DNA from: Bovifimicola sp050309585
Lineage (GTDB): Bacteria > Bacillota > Clostridia > Lachnospirales > Lachnospiraceae
Assembly (NCBI GenBank): GCA_050309585.1
Contig: JBNRML010000077.1
Coordinates: 25,591 to 89,590 of the forward strand
Length of the DNA stretch: 64,000 nt
Direction: 5' to 3'
The translations under genes and the position numbers were made by a program. The notes under the pieces are model-generated. The model did not search any database and was not told the DNA's origin. It was given only the letters and a program-made list of their open reading frames with translations. Each line of letters starts with the position of its first letter. The stretch's first letter is position 1. Below are positions 1 through 10,600 of this stretch, one piece after another.

Positions 1-1834
1 TCGAGCCCATTGAAAAATCGTCAATGGCAATCATAAATCCAAGATTCTTTATTTCACCTAATACATACTCAAATTTAGAATCTGATTTGATGGCCATCTG
101 CTCAGTCACTTCTATACATATCTCATTTATTCCAATTTCATATTCTTTCTTGAGATTTGTCAGAAAATTAATAAAATCTTCTTCCATCAGGGTTGCAACA
201 GTAATATTAACGGATATTTTGTATGATTTTCCCGTAACCTGTCGAATAATACCATAATCTATTGCAGCCTCTGTAAATAAGTATTTTTCAAGCTTGGACA
301 AAATACCCGCTTCCTCAGCAATTTTTACAATTAATGGAGGATAAATAAATCCATGTGTAGGATGATTGTATCTCAATAATGTTTCGGCCCCAATGCACTC
401 AAAGTCATTATTATATTGAAGCTGGTAATATAATCTTATATCCTCATTCTCAATAGCCGATTTTATATCCGAAGCCAAGAGCTTGGCTAATGTACCCGGC
501 ACTCCCGGAAGCTCTAAAAGCATTATTTCCTCTCTGTTCTCTTCAGCCTTTTTAAGTATTTCTGTCAATTCTGTCATTCGACGCACTTCGCCTTTAATCT
601 TCGAAGTGTCATAAAGCTTGACAAACGGCATGTAAATAAATATACCCACTAAAAGTATAACAAGCTGCAGCACAGCTCCCATAACTGAGTCCGTTGCCTG
701 ATATCCACTTATGAATACAGGAGTCGTCCACGGCACCTCACAAACAGTTACCGGCACAATATTAAAATACATTGCAAGAAAAGAAATACAATATGCCATA
801 ACAGGAGTAACCAAAAATGGTGCCAGCAAATATGGATTATAAATAACAGGAAGACCAAAAAGCATTATTTCATTTATGTTAAACAACATTGGAACTCCAG
901 AAATAGCCGAAAGATTTCTATTGTTTTTCCTTTTGCCAAACAATATTATTGCAAACAAAAGACATAAGCTTGTTCCACATCCTCCAATTAATACAAAATG
1001 TCTGAAAAATCCCTCTGTCAGAATGTTTCCGGCTACTTCTCCATTGCTGTGGTGAACTATGTTCTCAACCATTCCCTCTGAGAATATCTTGTCCGAAACA
1101 TTTTCCAGCACATTTGTTCCGTGAATTCCCAAAAACCACAGAATACTGGAAGCCACAACATATACAAAACCTCCTGTAAAGTTTGCCTCCTGATGATTGA
1201 AAATGTATGACATTCCTCTTACATACACTTCATGGAAGCTCACTGCACCAAACACTGAACTTACCAGATAATTAAATATAGCCGCAAGTGTTACTACTGA
1301 AACAAAGGACACCGTGGCGATAATTGAATCATTAAATTCCATGTCAACCCCATCTGAATACAATTTGAATGGAATCTTTACTTTTTTCAAAATATAGCAG
1401 TAAATATATGAGGCAAATATTCCACAGAAAATAGCAATAAACATTCCTTTAACACCTAAAGGCTCAATATTTACCTGTTCTGCATTAATTCCTGAAAGAA
1501 TAAAAAAGGATGCTGTGGCGGTAAGCCCTCCAATAAATGTATAATTACGATTCAAATCCTTTGAGCGCAAATAAAAAAAGGAAATTGAAAATGTCATATA
1601 TACTGATAACAAGCCATAGGTTGCTTCATAAATAATGTCTAACATTTCAAGAAATGCACCCGAAAATGCAGTTCTCAACACTCTTTGATAGGAACCACTT
1701 GGAATTCCCTTCAAAATAAGCGCAAAGGATCCCAGAAGCAATATTGGGATTGTCATAATGAGTCCCCTTCTTATTGCCGAAATAACCTTGCTATTATTTA
1801 TGCTATACAAAAACCGTTTTATTATATGTTCCAA
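1..1834 (-). CDS. PTS EIIC-like membrane domain fused to EAL (c-di-GMP phosphodiesterase-type) domain, C-terminus cut by window edge
   Basis: I read this open frame on the minus strand; it runs off the left edge, so the C-terminus is missing. About the first 400 residues are hydrophobic and resemble the IIC permease domain of the lactose/cellobiose PTS family (ISAIRRGLIMTIPI near the start, WFLGIHGTNVLENV in the middle). An EAL domain follows: the signature reads GAETLLRYNHP, so EAL itself is ETL, and the last readable residues are IAIDDFSMGS, matching the DDFGTGYS loop. EAL domains usually hydrolyse cyclic di-GMP; the permease half may sense sugar rather than transport it (inference). The best start is TTG at 1834, with GGAG six bases upstream; ATG candidates nearby are out of frame. 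A structured repeat lies just upstream, so the native start could have been altered. The flagellin genes next door fit a motility role. Confidence 0.85.
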   Translation of the reverse strand, partial: MEHIIKRFLYSINNSKVISAIRRGLIMTIPILLLGSFALILKGIPSGSYQRVLRTAFSGAFLEMLDIIYEATYGLLSVYMTFSISFFYLRSKDLNRNYTFIGGLTATASFFILSGINAEQVNIEPLGVKGMFIAIFCGIFASYIYCYILKKVKIPFKLYSDGVDMEFNDSIIATVSFVSVVTLAAIFNYLVSSVFGAVSFHEVYVRGMSYIFNHQEANFTGGFVYVVASSILWFLGIHGTNVLENVSDKIFSEGMVENIVHHSNGEVAGNILTEGFFRHFVLIGGCGTSLCLLFAIILFGKRKNNRNLSAISGVPMLFNINEIMLFGLPVIYNPYLLAPFLVTPVMAYCISFLAMYFNIVPVTVCEVPWTTPVFISGYQATDSVMGAVLQLVILLVGIFIYMPFVKLYDTSKIKGEVRRMTELTEILKKAEENREEIMLLELPGVPGTLAKLLASDIKSAIENEDIRLYYQLQYNNDFECIGAETLLRYNHPTHGFIYPPLIVKIAEEAGILSKLEKYLFTEAAIDYGIIRQVTGKSYKISVNITVATLMEEDFINFLTNLKKEYEIGINEICIEVTEQMAIKSDSKFEYVLGEIKNLGFMIAIDDFSMGS

Positions 1835-1870
1835 TTTCTTCTCCAATTCCCAACACAATTCATTATTTGT

Positions 1871-2007
1871 AACTGTTCAGAGCCAAGCAGATTTATCAAA
1901 AAAGAGCGATGAATGCTTGCATTCAAGAGCACTTTTTTGTATAAATCTATTTGGCGGATACGCCACACCGAGAAAACGACAGTTTTCGAGGTTGGCTCTG
2001 AACAGTT
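1871..2007 (+). repeat. Structured palindromic repeat, copy 1
   Basis: The ends form an inverted repeat (AACTGTTCAGAGCCAA and its complement). Inside are a long hairpin (1889-1948, stem AGATTTAT/ATAAATCT), a conserved unpaired stretch (1949-1971, containing GGCGGATAC and CCACACCGA) and a small hairpin (1972-1987, GAAAAC gaca GTTTTC). Copy 2 at 4317-4452 lies in the opposite orientation; its two inner stems have different sequence but still pair. The repeat begins four bases after the stop codon of the YcxB-like gene. Confidence 0.9.
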
Positions 2008-2011
2008 ACCA

Positions 2012-2515
2012 TTATTTTATCTTTTCATTGATAAAACTCATAAATCCCTCTGCTGTATTACCTTCAAATCCAGATGCATCCATAAGAATAAGCTGTTTGT
2101 TAAACACAATCAATATGATATCATCCGTTCTTCTTACACAATCAATATCCTTATACATAACTGCAAGCTCCGTTTTATCAGTTTCCTGCTCAAGCCTCTC
2201 TTCATAAAATCTGTACTCCATATCCACCTGATAATGGGAGCCGTGAAGTGCAGCAAACTTCATAAAACTCTTTTTCGTGCCGATTTTGTAGCCGTAAAAA
2301 AAATAAAAAAGTGTAACTCCTGCCACAAATACTAAAATGGCAAATATCACAAGATCAATATACCAAAAAACCGCAAATGCTAAGAATAATAATATTATAG
2401 CATATGCGGTAGAAATTGCACGCGAAAAACGATGACTTAATCTGAAATTTTCAGCCACCCCATTCTTGTATTTATCTAATGTCAATTTTGTATTATTTCT
2501 AAATAATGGTTCCAT
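2012..2515 (-). CDS. YcxB-like membrane protein
   Basis: A 167-residue protein with two adjacent membrane segments (about residues 35-75), followed by a C-terminal soluble domain with the pattern MYKDIDCVRRTDDIILIVFNKQ and then LILMDASGF. This layout resembles the YcxB-like family (DUF). Its function is not known and no catalytic residues can be seen. A GAGG ribosome site lies five bases before the ATG. It follows fliS on the same strand with a short gap and is followed by a structured repeat four bases after the stop, so it is probably the last gene of the flagellin/fliS transcription unit. Confidence 0.7.
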   Translation of the reverse strand: MEPLFRNNTKLTLDKYKNGVAENFRLSHRFSRAISTAYAIILLFLAFAVFWYIDLVIFAILVFVAGVTLFYFFYGYKIGTKKSFMKFAALHGSHYQVDMEYRFYEERLEQETDKTELAVMYKDIDCVRRTDDIILIVFNKQLILMDASGFEGNTAEGFMSFINEKIK

Positions 2516-2565
2516 ATTGTCCTCATTTTAACCTCCACAAACGTGTCAGTCTTCTGTGTCTGAAA

Positions 2566-3018
2566 TTATTTTGAAACCATTACTGTGCCCAAGCCATTTT
2601 TTCCGTAAGTAAGGCCCTGATATACCTTCTCTCCGCCCTGCATCGCAGCCGTTCCCTTATCAAGCTTACTTACCTCTTCAAACGCTTCTTTAAGCTTAAT
2701 CAATATTTTTTTCACCTGTTCAAGGTTAACATCATTCTTTTTAATCTCTGACTTTATCATACAGTCATTTGCAAACATATATAAACTCATAAGTTCATAT
2801 GAAATGCCATATTTAAAATCCAGTGCTCCGGAAAGCTGACTTAAAAACTGTCTGGCTTTTTTTACATTAAACACAAAATTGGTCTCATCTTTATTATCTA
2901 AGGATTCTCTCGCACTGTCAAGATAGTTTATGATTATTTCATATGTAATGACTACAATCTGTGTCCTGCTGGACTGGCTGATACGCATTGAAAACTCATT
3001 TATTTCCTGTTTATTCAT
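2566..3018 (-). CDS. fliS: Flagellar secretion chaperone FliS
   Basis: A 150-residue helical protein lying directly downstream of flagellin. FliS binds the flagellin C-terminus in the cytosol and stops it polymerising before export. The typical N-terminal pattern is present: SQSSRTQIVVITYEIIINYL followed by DSARESL. The length matches the family (about 125-150). I start it at the ATG at 3018 (MNKQEINEF), which has GGAGG about four bases upstream; a longer frame to 3072 has no ribosome site. The sequence is rather divergent from Bacillus FliS, so the call rests on both pattern and position. Confidence 0.8.
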   Translation of the reverse strand: MNKQEINEFSMRISQSSRTQIVVITYEIIINYLDSARESLDNKDETNFVFNVKKARQFLSQLSGALDFKYGISYELMSLYMFANDCMIKSEIKKNDVNLEQVKKILIKLKEAFEEVSKLDKGTAAMQGGEKVYQGLTYGKNGLGTVMVSK

Positions 3019-3111
3019 TTTTCCTCCACAACCTCCCAATGTACTCTCGGAATCTTTTTCGCATAGAAGCAAATCATAAAAAACGTTACATCAACCGGGA
3101 ATCCGTACAAA

Positions 3112-4227
3112 TTACTGCAACAGCTGAAGTACCTTTTCAGGCAGCTGATTTGCCTGTGCCACCATTGATACACCGGCCTGCTGAAGTACATTCTGCTGTG
3201 TATAATTTGACATTTCCTCAGCCATATCCACATCTGTTATTCTTGATAAGGCGTGAGTCATGTTCTCCTCAGTTGCATCAAGGCTTGAAACAGAGTACTC
3301 TAGTCTGTTTTCATATGCACCAAGCTGGGAACGTATATTTGAAACCCTTGAAACTGCTTCTCCTATTATGCTGATTGCCTCTCCGCATAAATCAGAATTG
3401 GAAAAGTCCAACTGGTCAAGGTTAAGCGAGCGAACTGACACTTCAGGAATGACAATGTCCATCATCTGGTTGGCATTTGCTCCAAGCTGAATTGGCATTG
3501 TTCCCAAATCCCACAGTTCTATGTTAACTTCACCTGCAAATCCGGCATCTTTGTCTATGGTAAATCCCATCTCAAAACCGTCTTCATCTGTTATTCTTGT
3601 TTTGCCTTCAACTGAAGTAATAATAGCGGTATCGCTAAAACCTATTCTGTTTCCACTGCCGTCCACAGCAAAATCTGCTGTTCCGTCAGCATTTACGGTA
3701 AGTGCATATGTTCCTGCCGGTACAGAATTTGTAATATATGTAGTCACAACCACATCTGTAATGGTTTTATTCCCTCCATTGTCTACGGTAGAATAAGTCC
3801 TTCTCTGAACATCGCCATTCAGAAGCTTTGTGTTATTAAACTCTGTATCCGATGAAATCCTGTCAATTTCTTCCTTGAGAGCTGAAATTTCGCTTTCTAT
3901 GTTCTTTCTGTCCTCATCTGTGAATGTGTCATTTGCCCCCTGCACAGCCAGCTCATTCATTCTATGCAGCATAGACTGAATTTCATTTAATGCACTTTCT
4001 GCTGTCTGTGAAACTGATATTCCGTCAGCCGCATTCATACTGGCACGATTAAGATTCTTAATCTGGGTTTTCATCTTTTCTGAAATGGCCATTCCGGCTG
4101 CATCATCCTTTGAATTGTTAATTTTATAACCTGATGACAATCTTTCAAGGGATTTTTGTAAATTTGTCTCTGACCTTGACAAATATCCTGATGAAATAAT
4201 TGCCGACATATTTGTACCTAATCTCAT
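3112..4227 (-). CDS. hag: Flagellin
   Basis: A 371-residue flagellin, the filament subunit exported by the flagellar type III system. The N-terminal D0/D1 region shows LQKSLERLSSGYKINNSKDD and AAGMAISEKM. The segment MLHRMNELAVQGAND corresponds to the conserved D1 helix that Toll-like receptor 5 recognises in other flagellins. The central domain (about residues 145-270) is short. The C-terminal D1/D0 region includes LGAYENRLEYSVSSLD and ends in NQLPEKVLQLLQ. A GAGG site precedes the ATG. Its 5' side carries a family C repeat fragment and structured repeat copy 2, and fliS follows it. No clear sigma-28 promoter was visible to me. Confidence 0.95.
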   Translation of the reverse strand: MRLGTNMSAIISSGYLSRSETNLQKSLERLSSGYKINNSKDDAAGMAISEKMKTQIKNLNRASMNAADGISVSQTAESALNEIQSMLHRMNELAVQGANDTFTDEDRKNIESEISALKEEIDRISSDTEFNNTKLLNGDVQRRTYSTVDNGGNKTITDVVVTTYITNSVPAGTYALTVNADGTADFAVDGSGNRIGFSDTAIITSVEGKTRITDEDGFEMGFTIDKDAGFAGEVNIELWDLGTMPIQLGANANQMMDIVIPEVSVRSLNLDQLDFSNSDLCGEAISIIGEAVSRVSNIRSQLGAYENRLEYSVSSLDATEENMTHALSRITDVDMAEEMSNYTQQNVLQQAGVSMVAQANQLPEKVLQLLQ

Positions 4228-4256
4228 AATAACCTCTTTTCTGAACGACCTTATGC

Positions 4257-4297
4257 CTTCAATGCCATTTGCCTTTGCTCAGAAGCAAATAGCTGTT
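4257..4297 (+). repeat. Short copy of dispersed repeat family C
   Basis: The stretch contains TTTGCCTTTGCTCAGAAGCA followed by AATAGCTGT, which recurs almost unchanged within 38849-38925 and 43321-43403. TTTGC and GCAAA can pair as a small hairpin. The 3' part seen in the other two copies is missing. It lies in the leader of the flagellin gene. Confidence 0.75.
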
Positions 4298-4316
4298 TAC
4301 CTACAATTTATTGTAT

Positions 4317-4452
4317 CTGTTCAGAGCCAACCTCCAAAATGCTTTGCATTTCGTCGGTGTGGAGTATCCGCCAAATAAAATTTCAAAAACAGTCTTAAAA
4401 ATGCAAGCATTTTACACCTGTTTTATGAAATTTTGCTTGGCTCTGAACAGTT
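4317..4452 (-). repeat. Structured palindromic repeat, copy 2
   Basis: This is the reverse-oriented homologue of the repeat at 1871-2007. The outer stem (AACTGTTCAGAGCCAA) and the unpaired core (4354-4376) are almost identical. The large hairpin (4377-4434) uses AAAATTTCA/TGAAATTTT, AAAACAG/CTGTTTT and AAATGC/GCATTT in place of the stems of copy 1, and the small hairpin (4335-4353) uses GAAATGC/GCATTTT. Pairing is therefore kept while sequence changes. It starts five bases after the stop codon of the gene ending at 4458. Confidence 0.9.
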
Positions 4453-4457
4453 ACAAT

Positions 4458-7400
4458 TTATTTATCGGTTGCCTCTGCACAATTCTTAACCACTCTGACA
4501 AACAGCTTCGCAACATTAAATAAATCTCTGTTACTTGTATGTCCCTCGTTTATCTTCCTGTTCTCTCCATACATGCTTCCTCTGTAATCACCATTATTAA
4601 CAGAAAAAGCTTTAAGTTCATACTGACCATCCTTTTCAAAAGCAAGTCTTATTTCTTTTTCAGATAAAACTCCGCTTTTGTCAATAACAAAGCCTGTGAG
4701 CTCTTTGTCATTTAATCTGAATTCCGCCGCAACACTTCCTTCCGAAAAATTCATTTTTATTCCAACAATACCCTTTTTATTTTCCTGCTCCACAAGGGTC
4801 ACCTTAAAGGAAGCCTCTTCACCATTAATTTCCACGGGAACATAATAGGATTTTTTTCTTGCAGCGTTACTGAAATAATCAGCCATGCGATTGCATGCCC
4901 TGAATTCCCTCACATCAATTTTGTCATTTATAAAGATAGAATCCTTAACATCCTCAGCCAGACCTTCAATTGACTTACCTATTTCTTCCTCATCAGCTTC
5001 CATAAAGCTCTCTCTGATTTTCCTGATGTCGTCGTCTACTTTTTCATCCGTTAATCCCTTTGAGATTCTGCCAAAAACATTAGACCTTCCAAGGAAATAA
5101 AATGACATTGCCAAAAGATTTTCCGTGTTTTTAAGAGTGCCGTCCTCCAGTATTTCCCACAAAGCAGCCTCGTCAATATTTTTTAGTGCCTCCATTTCCC
5201 CTGCTCTCATGGCATAAACATTTTTCTGCTCATTGAGGATTTCATCCCTATCCTCCATTTCCTCTGAATGGTTTTCAACTGCATTTATTAAATGTTCAAT
5301 TCCTGTTTCCTCATCGTCTTTCAAAAGCTGTCGCATGGACTCAGGCGAATTTTTATCTAACAACCGTTTTAAAAATGCTGAAGACTCAAATACCTTCAAC
5401 TGATTGTCAATGTTACTGTCGGCAAGCTTTATGTCTTCCGTCATTCCCAGTTCATCATTAACCCTGACCTCTTTACCGGTTCTTTTTAAACTTCTGGATG
5501 CTGTTAACATGTTTTTCATGTTTAGCTCCGCACCTTGCTTCAGAACGGCTCCCACAGCCCTTCTGTCTCCCTTCTCAATCATATGAAGAAGACGAAAAAT
5601 TCCAATATATGCCTCTTTTTCATCACTGCTTATGCCATTTTTCTTTTCAAGCTTTAAAAGATATTCGCTGTACTTTTCCTCGTAATCTGTATCAATTTCT
5701 TCATTTATGTCGTCAAGAATATCATTTAGCTTCCTGATATTTGTCCTTAAGGGATTAATTCCATTTGAGATGAGATATGCAGTAGTTCTTGGGGTCATAT
5801 TGTTGAACAATCTGCCGACCTCCGCATCTGCCTCTCTCACCAGTTTCAGATTTTCCCTTGTAATTTCCATCTGGTTATAAGCCAGGATTCTCACAGCTCT
5901 CTTATTATCCTCACTTGTTTTCTCCCCAATTCCCTCAAGGATTTCATCAATGTTTCCAAATGCCTTCTGAAGAGAATCTCCAAGCTCCCGCTCAGGTTTT
6001 GTTCCAAGTACCTCATAGGCCTCACCGGCATTTTTCAGTCTGCTCGAAATGTTTTTTCCTGCCTCATTTATTTCGTCCACCTGAAAGGAAATCTTCTCTG
6101 CCACAACGTCACCAACCACATAAGCGGGAACCTGTTTCATTGCTTCCATCTCTCTTCTGACCTGAAGAAACAAGCCCTTGTAATCCATTTCACCGCCCGA
6201 AAGTTCTTCATTTGACGCAACACCCTGACTGACCTTTATATTTTCATCCTTATGCCCCGTCACAATTGCAAACATCGCATCAACATAATCGCTTTCCATC
6301 TTGTCAATTTGCCTCACAATTTCCGAAAGGGACGCAAGCTGTATATTAAAATTATTTTTCACAAGAATGGCACAGGACTCAACTGACATTCTCATTTTAA
6401 GGATTTCCAGATTTCTGTGCCCTTCCCTGATTTGCTTTTTCTGAATCTCTGTAAATTCTTCCCTGCGCTCATCATTTCGACTCCTTGTTCTCTCTTCCTG
6501 CAATTTTTTCATATTCAGAAGAGAAACATTCTTACCATCAAGCACAAGTTCAGTTACCTGCTCCGGAGTACCATTTTCCACGATTTCTCTCGCTTCCACT
6601 GAAGTCATTGAGATAGCAGAATAGAACTCCGCCGAAACATCTAAAGGTGCAATTCCATAATTCACAGAATGTGCAATACAGTTAAGCCACTGCCCCTCTG
6701 ATATTTCCCCAAGATTTTCATTTATGGCATCAATCCTTTCAAGCTTATAAATATTCTCTGCCGTCACCGGTATTTTCTTCTCGATGAGCCACTTGCTGTT
6801 TTCAAGATTCTTTTCATTGATATCAAATCCATTTTTTTTCAAAATGTCTTCTATCTGAGGCTTTAACTCCTTCCACTCGTCATCACCAATCTTTTCATAA
6901 ACACCCCTGTTGTTACCAGCAGCTCCAATACGCGAAGTGCTGTATTGTCCCCTGTAAACATTGTCAATGGATAAATCCATATTATTTGTCAGTAGGTATT
7001 CTGAATTCTCCCTGGAAATCTGCTTTAGCTCCGTCACTTTTTTCAATGCATTATCTATTTGCTCTGCCATTCCGGTATTTCCAAACATTCTCTCAATGTC
7101 TGCCCTGCTTATGCTTCCTGTTGGAACATAATCATCGCAATATGCGGCCAGTCTTATTTCTATTCTCTCTGAAACAGTCAATGTACTCTCCGGATTATCC
7201 TTATCAGGAATAATTCCCATTTCTTCATATTTATCAAAATTTTCCGGCCTTACAGACTCTGTGAGCTTTTCTATGTTTTCCTTAGAAAGCCCTCCATTAT
7301 TATGGCCCTCCTTCTTAAGGCCCTGCCCATTTTTCAGGTCATTTTTTTCAGTTCTGTTTCTGTCATACGAATCCCCAATGTTTTCAGAACTTACAATTTT

Positions 7401-7526
7401 ATTCTCATCAAAAAAATCTCCCTTAGCCCAGGAGTTTTTTATCCCTATTCTGCCACCTGCCTCTGCATCCTTGTTATTTATATCTTCTTTTTTACAATAA
7501 AAGTCCTTAACCACAGATATATTCAC
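4458..7526 (-). CDS. Large helical protein of unknown function next to flagellin (possibly DUF6240-type)
   Basis: A 1022-residue, strongly charged and apparently all-helical protein with no signal peptide or membrane segment, so probably cytosolic. It contains imperfectly repeated motifs of the form ipvTaeNl, for example KKIPVTAENIYKLERID and NQMEITRENLKLVREAD, plus MTPRTTAYLISNGINP. Large proteins of this kind are found beside flagellar genes in Lachnospiraceae and are, as far as I recall, grouped as DUF6240; I could not check this. No enzyme motif is visible. The start is GTG at 7526 with GAGAGG ten bases upstream; a structured repeat follows the stop. A role in flagellar assembly or its control is a guess from position only. 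Confidence 0.55.
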   Translation of the reverse strand: MNISVVKDFYCKKEDINNKDAEAGGRIGIKNSWAKGDFFDENKIVSSENIGDSYDRNRTEKNDLKNGQGLKKEGHNNGGLSKENIEKLTESVRPENFDKYEEMGIIPDKDNPESTLTVSERIEIRLAAYCDDYVPTGSISRADIERMFGNTGMAEQIDNALKKVTELKQISRENSEYLLTNNMDLSIDNVYRGQYSTSRIGAAGNNRGVYEKIGDDEWKELKPQIEDILKKNGFDINEKNLENSKWLIEKKIPVTAENIYKLERIDAINENLGEISEGQWLNCIAHSVNYGIAPLDVSAEFYSAISMTSVEAREIVENGTPEQVTELVLDGKNVSLLNMKKLQEERTRSRNDERREEFTEIQKKQIREGHRNLEILKMRMSVESCAILVKNNFNIQLASLSEIVRQIDKMESDYVDAMFAIVTGHKDENIKVSQGVASNEELSGGEMDYKGLFLQVRREMEAMKQVPAYVVGDVVAEKISFQVDEINEAGKNISSRLKNAGEAYEVLGTKPERELGDSLQKAFGNIDEILEGIGEKTSEDNKRAVRILAYNQMEITRENLKLVREADAEVGRLFNNMTPRTTAYLISNGINPLRTNIRKLNDILDDINEEIDTDYEEKYSEYLLKLEKKNGISSDEKEAYIGIFRLLHMIEKGDRRAVGAVLKQGAELNMKNMLTASRSLKRTGKEVRVNDELGMTEDIKLADSNIDNQLKVFESSAFLKRLLDKNSPESMRQLLKDDEETGIEHLINAVENHSEEMEDRDEILNEQKNVYAMRAGEMEALKNIDEAALWEILEDGTLKNTENLLAMSFYFLGRSNVFGRISKGLTDEKVDDDIRKIRESFMEADEEEIGKSIEGLAEDVKDSIFINDKIDVREFRACNRMADYFSNAARKKSYYVPVEINGEEASFKVTLVEQENKKGIVGIKMNFSEGSVAAEFRLNDKELTGFVIDKSGVLSEKEIRLAFEKDGQYELKAFSVNNGDYRGSMYGENRKINEGHTSNRDLFNVAKLFVRVVKNCAEATDK

Positions 7527-7613
7527 TTTACCAGGTCCTCTCTTTTTTCATTATTGAAAACTCTCGTTATTTATATTTGAATATATCGGCAGTTAAGGAC
7601 TATAAATTTAGAA

Positions 7614-10600
7614 TTACTTAACTACTACTGTAACCTCATTACTAGCTACAACCACACCGTAACTGTCTTTTACATATACCGTGAAAATCTTTGTACCCGT
7701 TGAAGTCAACGGCCCACTGTAACTTGAACTGCTCTTGAAATTAGTAAGTGCAATGCTCTGCCCTGTCTTTACATTTTTAATCACAAATTTGTATGTATAT
7801 TTACCAGAGCCCGTTCCACCACTGGCTGCAGCCACAAGATTCACAGTCTGTCCCTTTGTGAGAGTCAACGTTGTATTACTATTGTTAACCTTCAAACTTC
7901 CCATAAGCTCCTGGTTAGAGACTACAACCGTCACGGAATTCGTAGCTACAATTGTTCCTTCAGCATCTTTAATGTTAACTGCAAATACTTTAACACCAAG
8001 ACTTGAAATCTTTCCCGTGTACTCAGAATCTTTACTGTAGTCTTTGAGTATCATTTCTTTTCCGGTACTCATGTTTTTCATTACATATTGATAAGTGTAA
8101 CCTCCTGCGCCACCTTTTGCTGTTGGCTTAAGTACCACTTCACCACCAACACCAAGGCTTATGGTTCCCGACTTATCATTAACCGTGAGACTTCCTTTTA
8201 AGACATTGCTAACTGTAACTGTCACAGAATTTGATGCCACAACAGCACCGGTACTGTCTTTTACATTTACCGTAAATATTTTATTGCCCATTGAAGTCAA
8301 TGGACCTGTAAAGCTTTTGGCTGTACTGTAATTTTTCAGAACATAGGTTTTTCCCGTGCTTACATTTTTTATCAAATATTGATATGTATAGCTTCCGGAA
8401 CCTCCTGTCGCTGATACGTCAAGCTTTACATTCTCACCTAAGTCCACCGTAATATTCTGAGAGCTTCCATTAACCTTGAGACTTCCCTTTAATGTGCTCT
8501 TTTCCACAACCACAGTCACAGCATTGCTCGCTTCAACATTTCCCTGTGAATCTCTGACATTTACATAAAATACCTTAGTTCCTGCATTTACAAGTTTTGC
8601 ATCATAGGATGCAGAACTGCTGTAATCCTTGAGAACTATTGTCTGTCCGGAATTTACATTTTTCATTACATATTGATATTCATAAGGCGCACTTCCGTCT
8701 TTTGCAGATACTGTAAGTTTTGCAGTTGCACCTTCTGTGGTATTCACAGTTCCTGTTCCACCATTTACCATAAGTGTTCCGGAAAGTGCTGCCGCATTTC
8801 CAACAACAACCTTTATATCCTCACTTATTACAACTCTTCCTGTCTCATCTTCAGCTTTTATACAAAAGATTTTTTCGCCTTCAGATGTGAGTTTTCCGGT
8901 ATAACTTGAAGCTCCTGAAAAATCTTTAAGGACCATTCTCTTACCAGTCTGTGGCACCGTCATAATATACTGATATTTTACATTGCCATTTCCACCAGTG
9001 ATACCCGGTGTCAATGTGATTGACTGACCTACAGATGCCTTGGTTTTATCAACATTTGCAGTCACCTCAAACACAGTCTGTCCTGCAGTTGTAAATGAAT
9101 AACGATTTTCAGCTGCATAAGTCTGGGCATAAGAGCCACTCTTTCCATAAATAACAAGATCAATTGATGTACCAGACATCAATTGCTGCTTAATCTCATT
9201 AACCGATTCCGAAACATATATCTTATTGACATTTCTGCAATTGTAAATACAGTCATTTACCACAGTTTGTGTTCCATCAGAAATCCATATGCTCAAAAGA
9301 TTTGCACAATTTTCAAAGGTTCGATACGGAAGACACTTTATCCCCTTAGAGAGGGTAACACTTCTCAAGTTATTGCAGCCGCTGAAGAAATGCTTCGCGA
9401 TATATTGAATTTCCTTTGACTCAATACTATCCGGCATAATGAGGTCAATCTTTCCTGTACCTGTATTTTTATATGATGTAATAAATATCTTATTCTTTAA
9501 TATTGAGTATGTATACTCTGCAGTGCCATCTGTGTATTTTTTATTTCTCTCATTAAAGTCAGATACCGAACCATAAGGTATGTTGTATGTGGCTGCAAAA
9601 GTAGCTGCAGGAGTATTGTCATCACAATATATAGCCAATATAGGACATTCATCAAATGCGTTATAGGTTATATTACTCACATTTCCAGGTATTTCCACTG
9701 CCTCGAGATTTGTACAGCCATAAAATGCACTTGAATATATGCATGTGACCGTGTCAGGAATAATCATGGTCTTAAGGGATGTACATCCACCAAATGCCAC
9801 ACTTCCAATAGTGGTAAATCCCTCCGGGAAATTCACTTTTTCCAATTTATCACATTTAGCAAACACAAATGCCGGAAGCGACGTCACATTGGCAGGCAAT
9901 GTAATTTCCTTCAGGCCACTTTCCTCAAACACATACTCACCAATCTGAGTGATTGAATCCGGAAGTGTAATAGTTGATAATTTTTTACACTGTTTAAAAA
10001 CTTCATCTCCAATAGTTCCAGGATTTCCTTCAAATGTCACGCTTTCCAAACTAGTACATCCCGAAAAAGCTCTACTGTCAAGACCTGTTACATTGGCCGG
10101 AATACTTATTGACTTAAGACCTGTACACCCTGAAAACACATCTACATTAATAAATTTCAATCTCGATGGAAGGACTATATTCTCCAGACTTGTACAACCC
10201 ATAAAAGCCCTGGCACCAATTGTAAACACGGTGAAATTAATATCTACATTAGTTAATGAAGTGCAATTTTCAAATGCACTGGCCGCTATCTGTTTCACAC
10301 TTACCGGCAATGTAATTGATGTCAACGCTTCGTTTCCGTAGAATGCTGAGTTTTCAATAATCAGGATTGAATTCGGTACAACTGTATTTTTACAACCCGA
10401 AATCAATGATGACGATACTAAATCTGTAACTTCAACTGTGGTCTTAATAATGGCATTGCAATTATCCCTGCTGTCATACGTCGTATTTGCACTGTCAACC
10501 GTCATTGTCTCAATGGCTGAACATGACGCAAAGGCCATTTTCCCAATAGATGAAACCTTAGCTGGAATATTTACCCCTTTAAGAGAAGAACATCCAAAAA

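Noticed and set aside
4228..4318. A sigma-28 promoter for flagellin
   Set aside because: I could not find the TAAA and GCCGATAA boxes at the right distance; the leader is occupied by repeat sequence.
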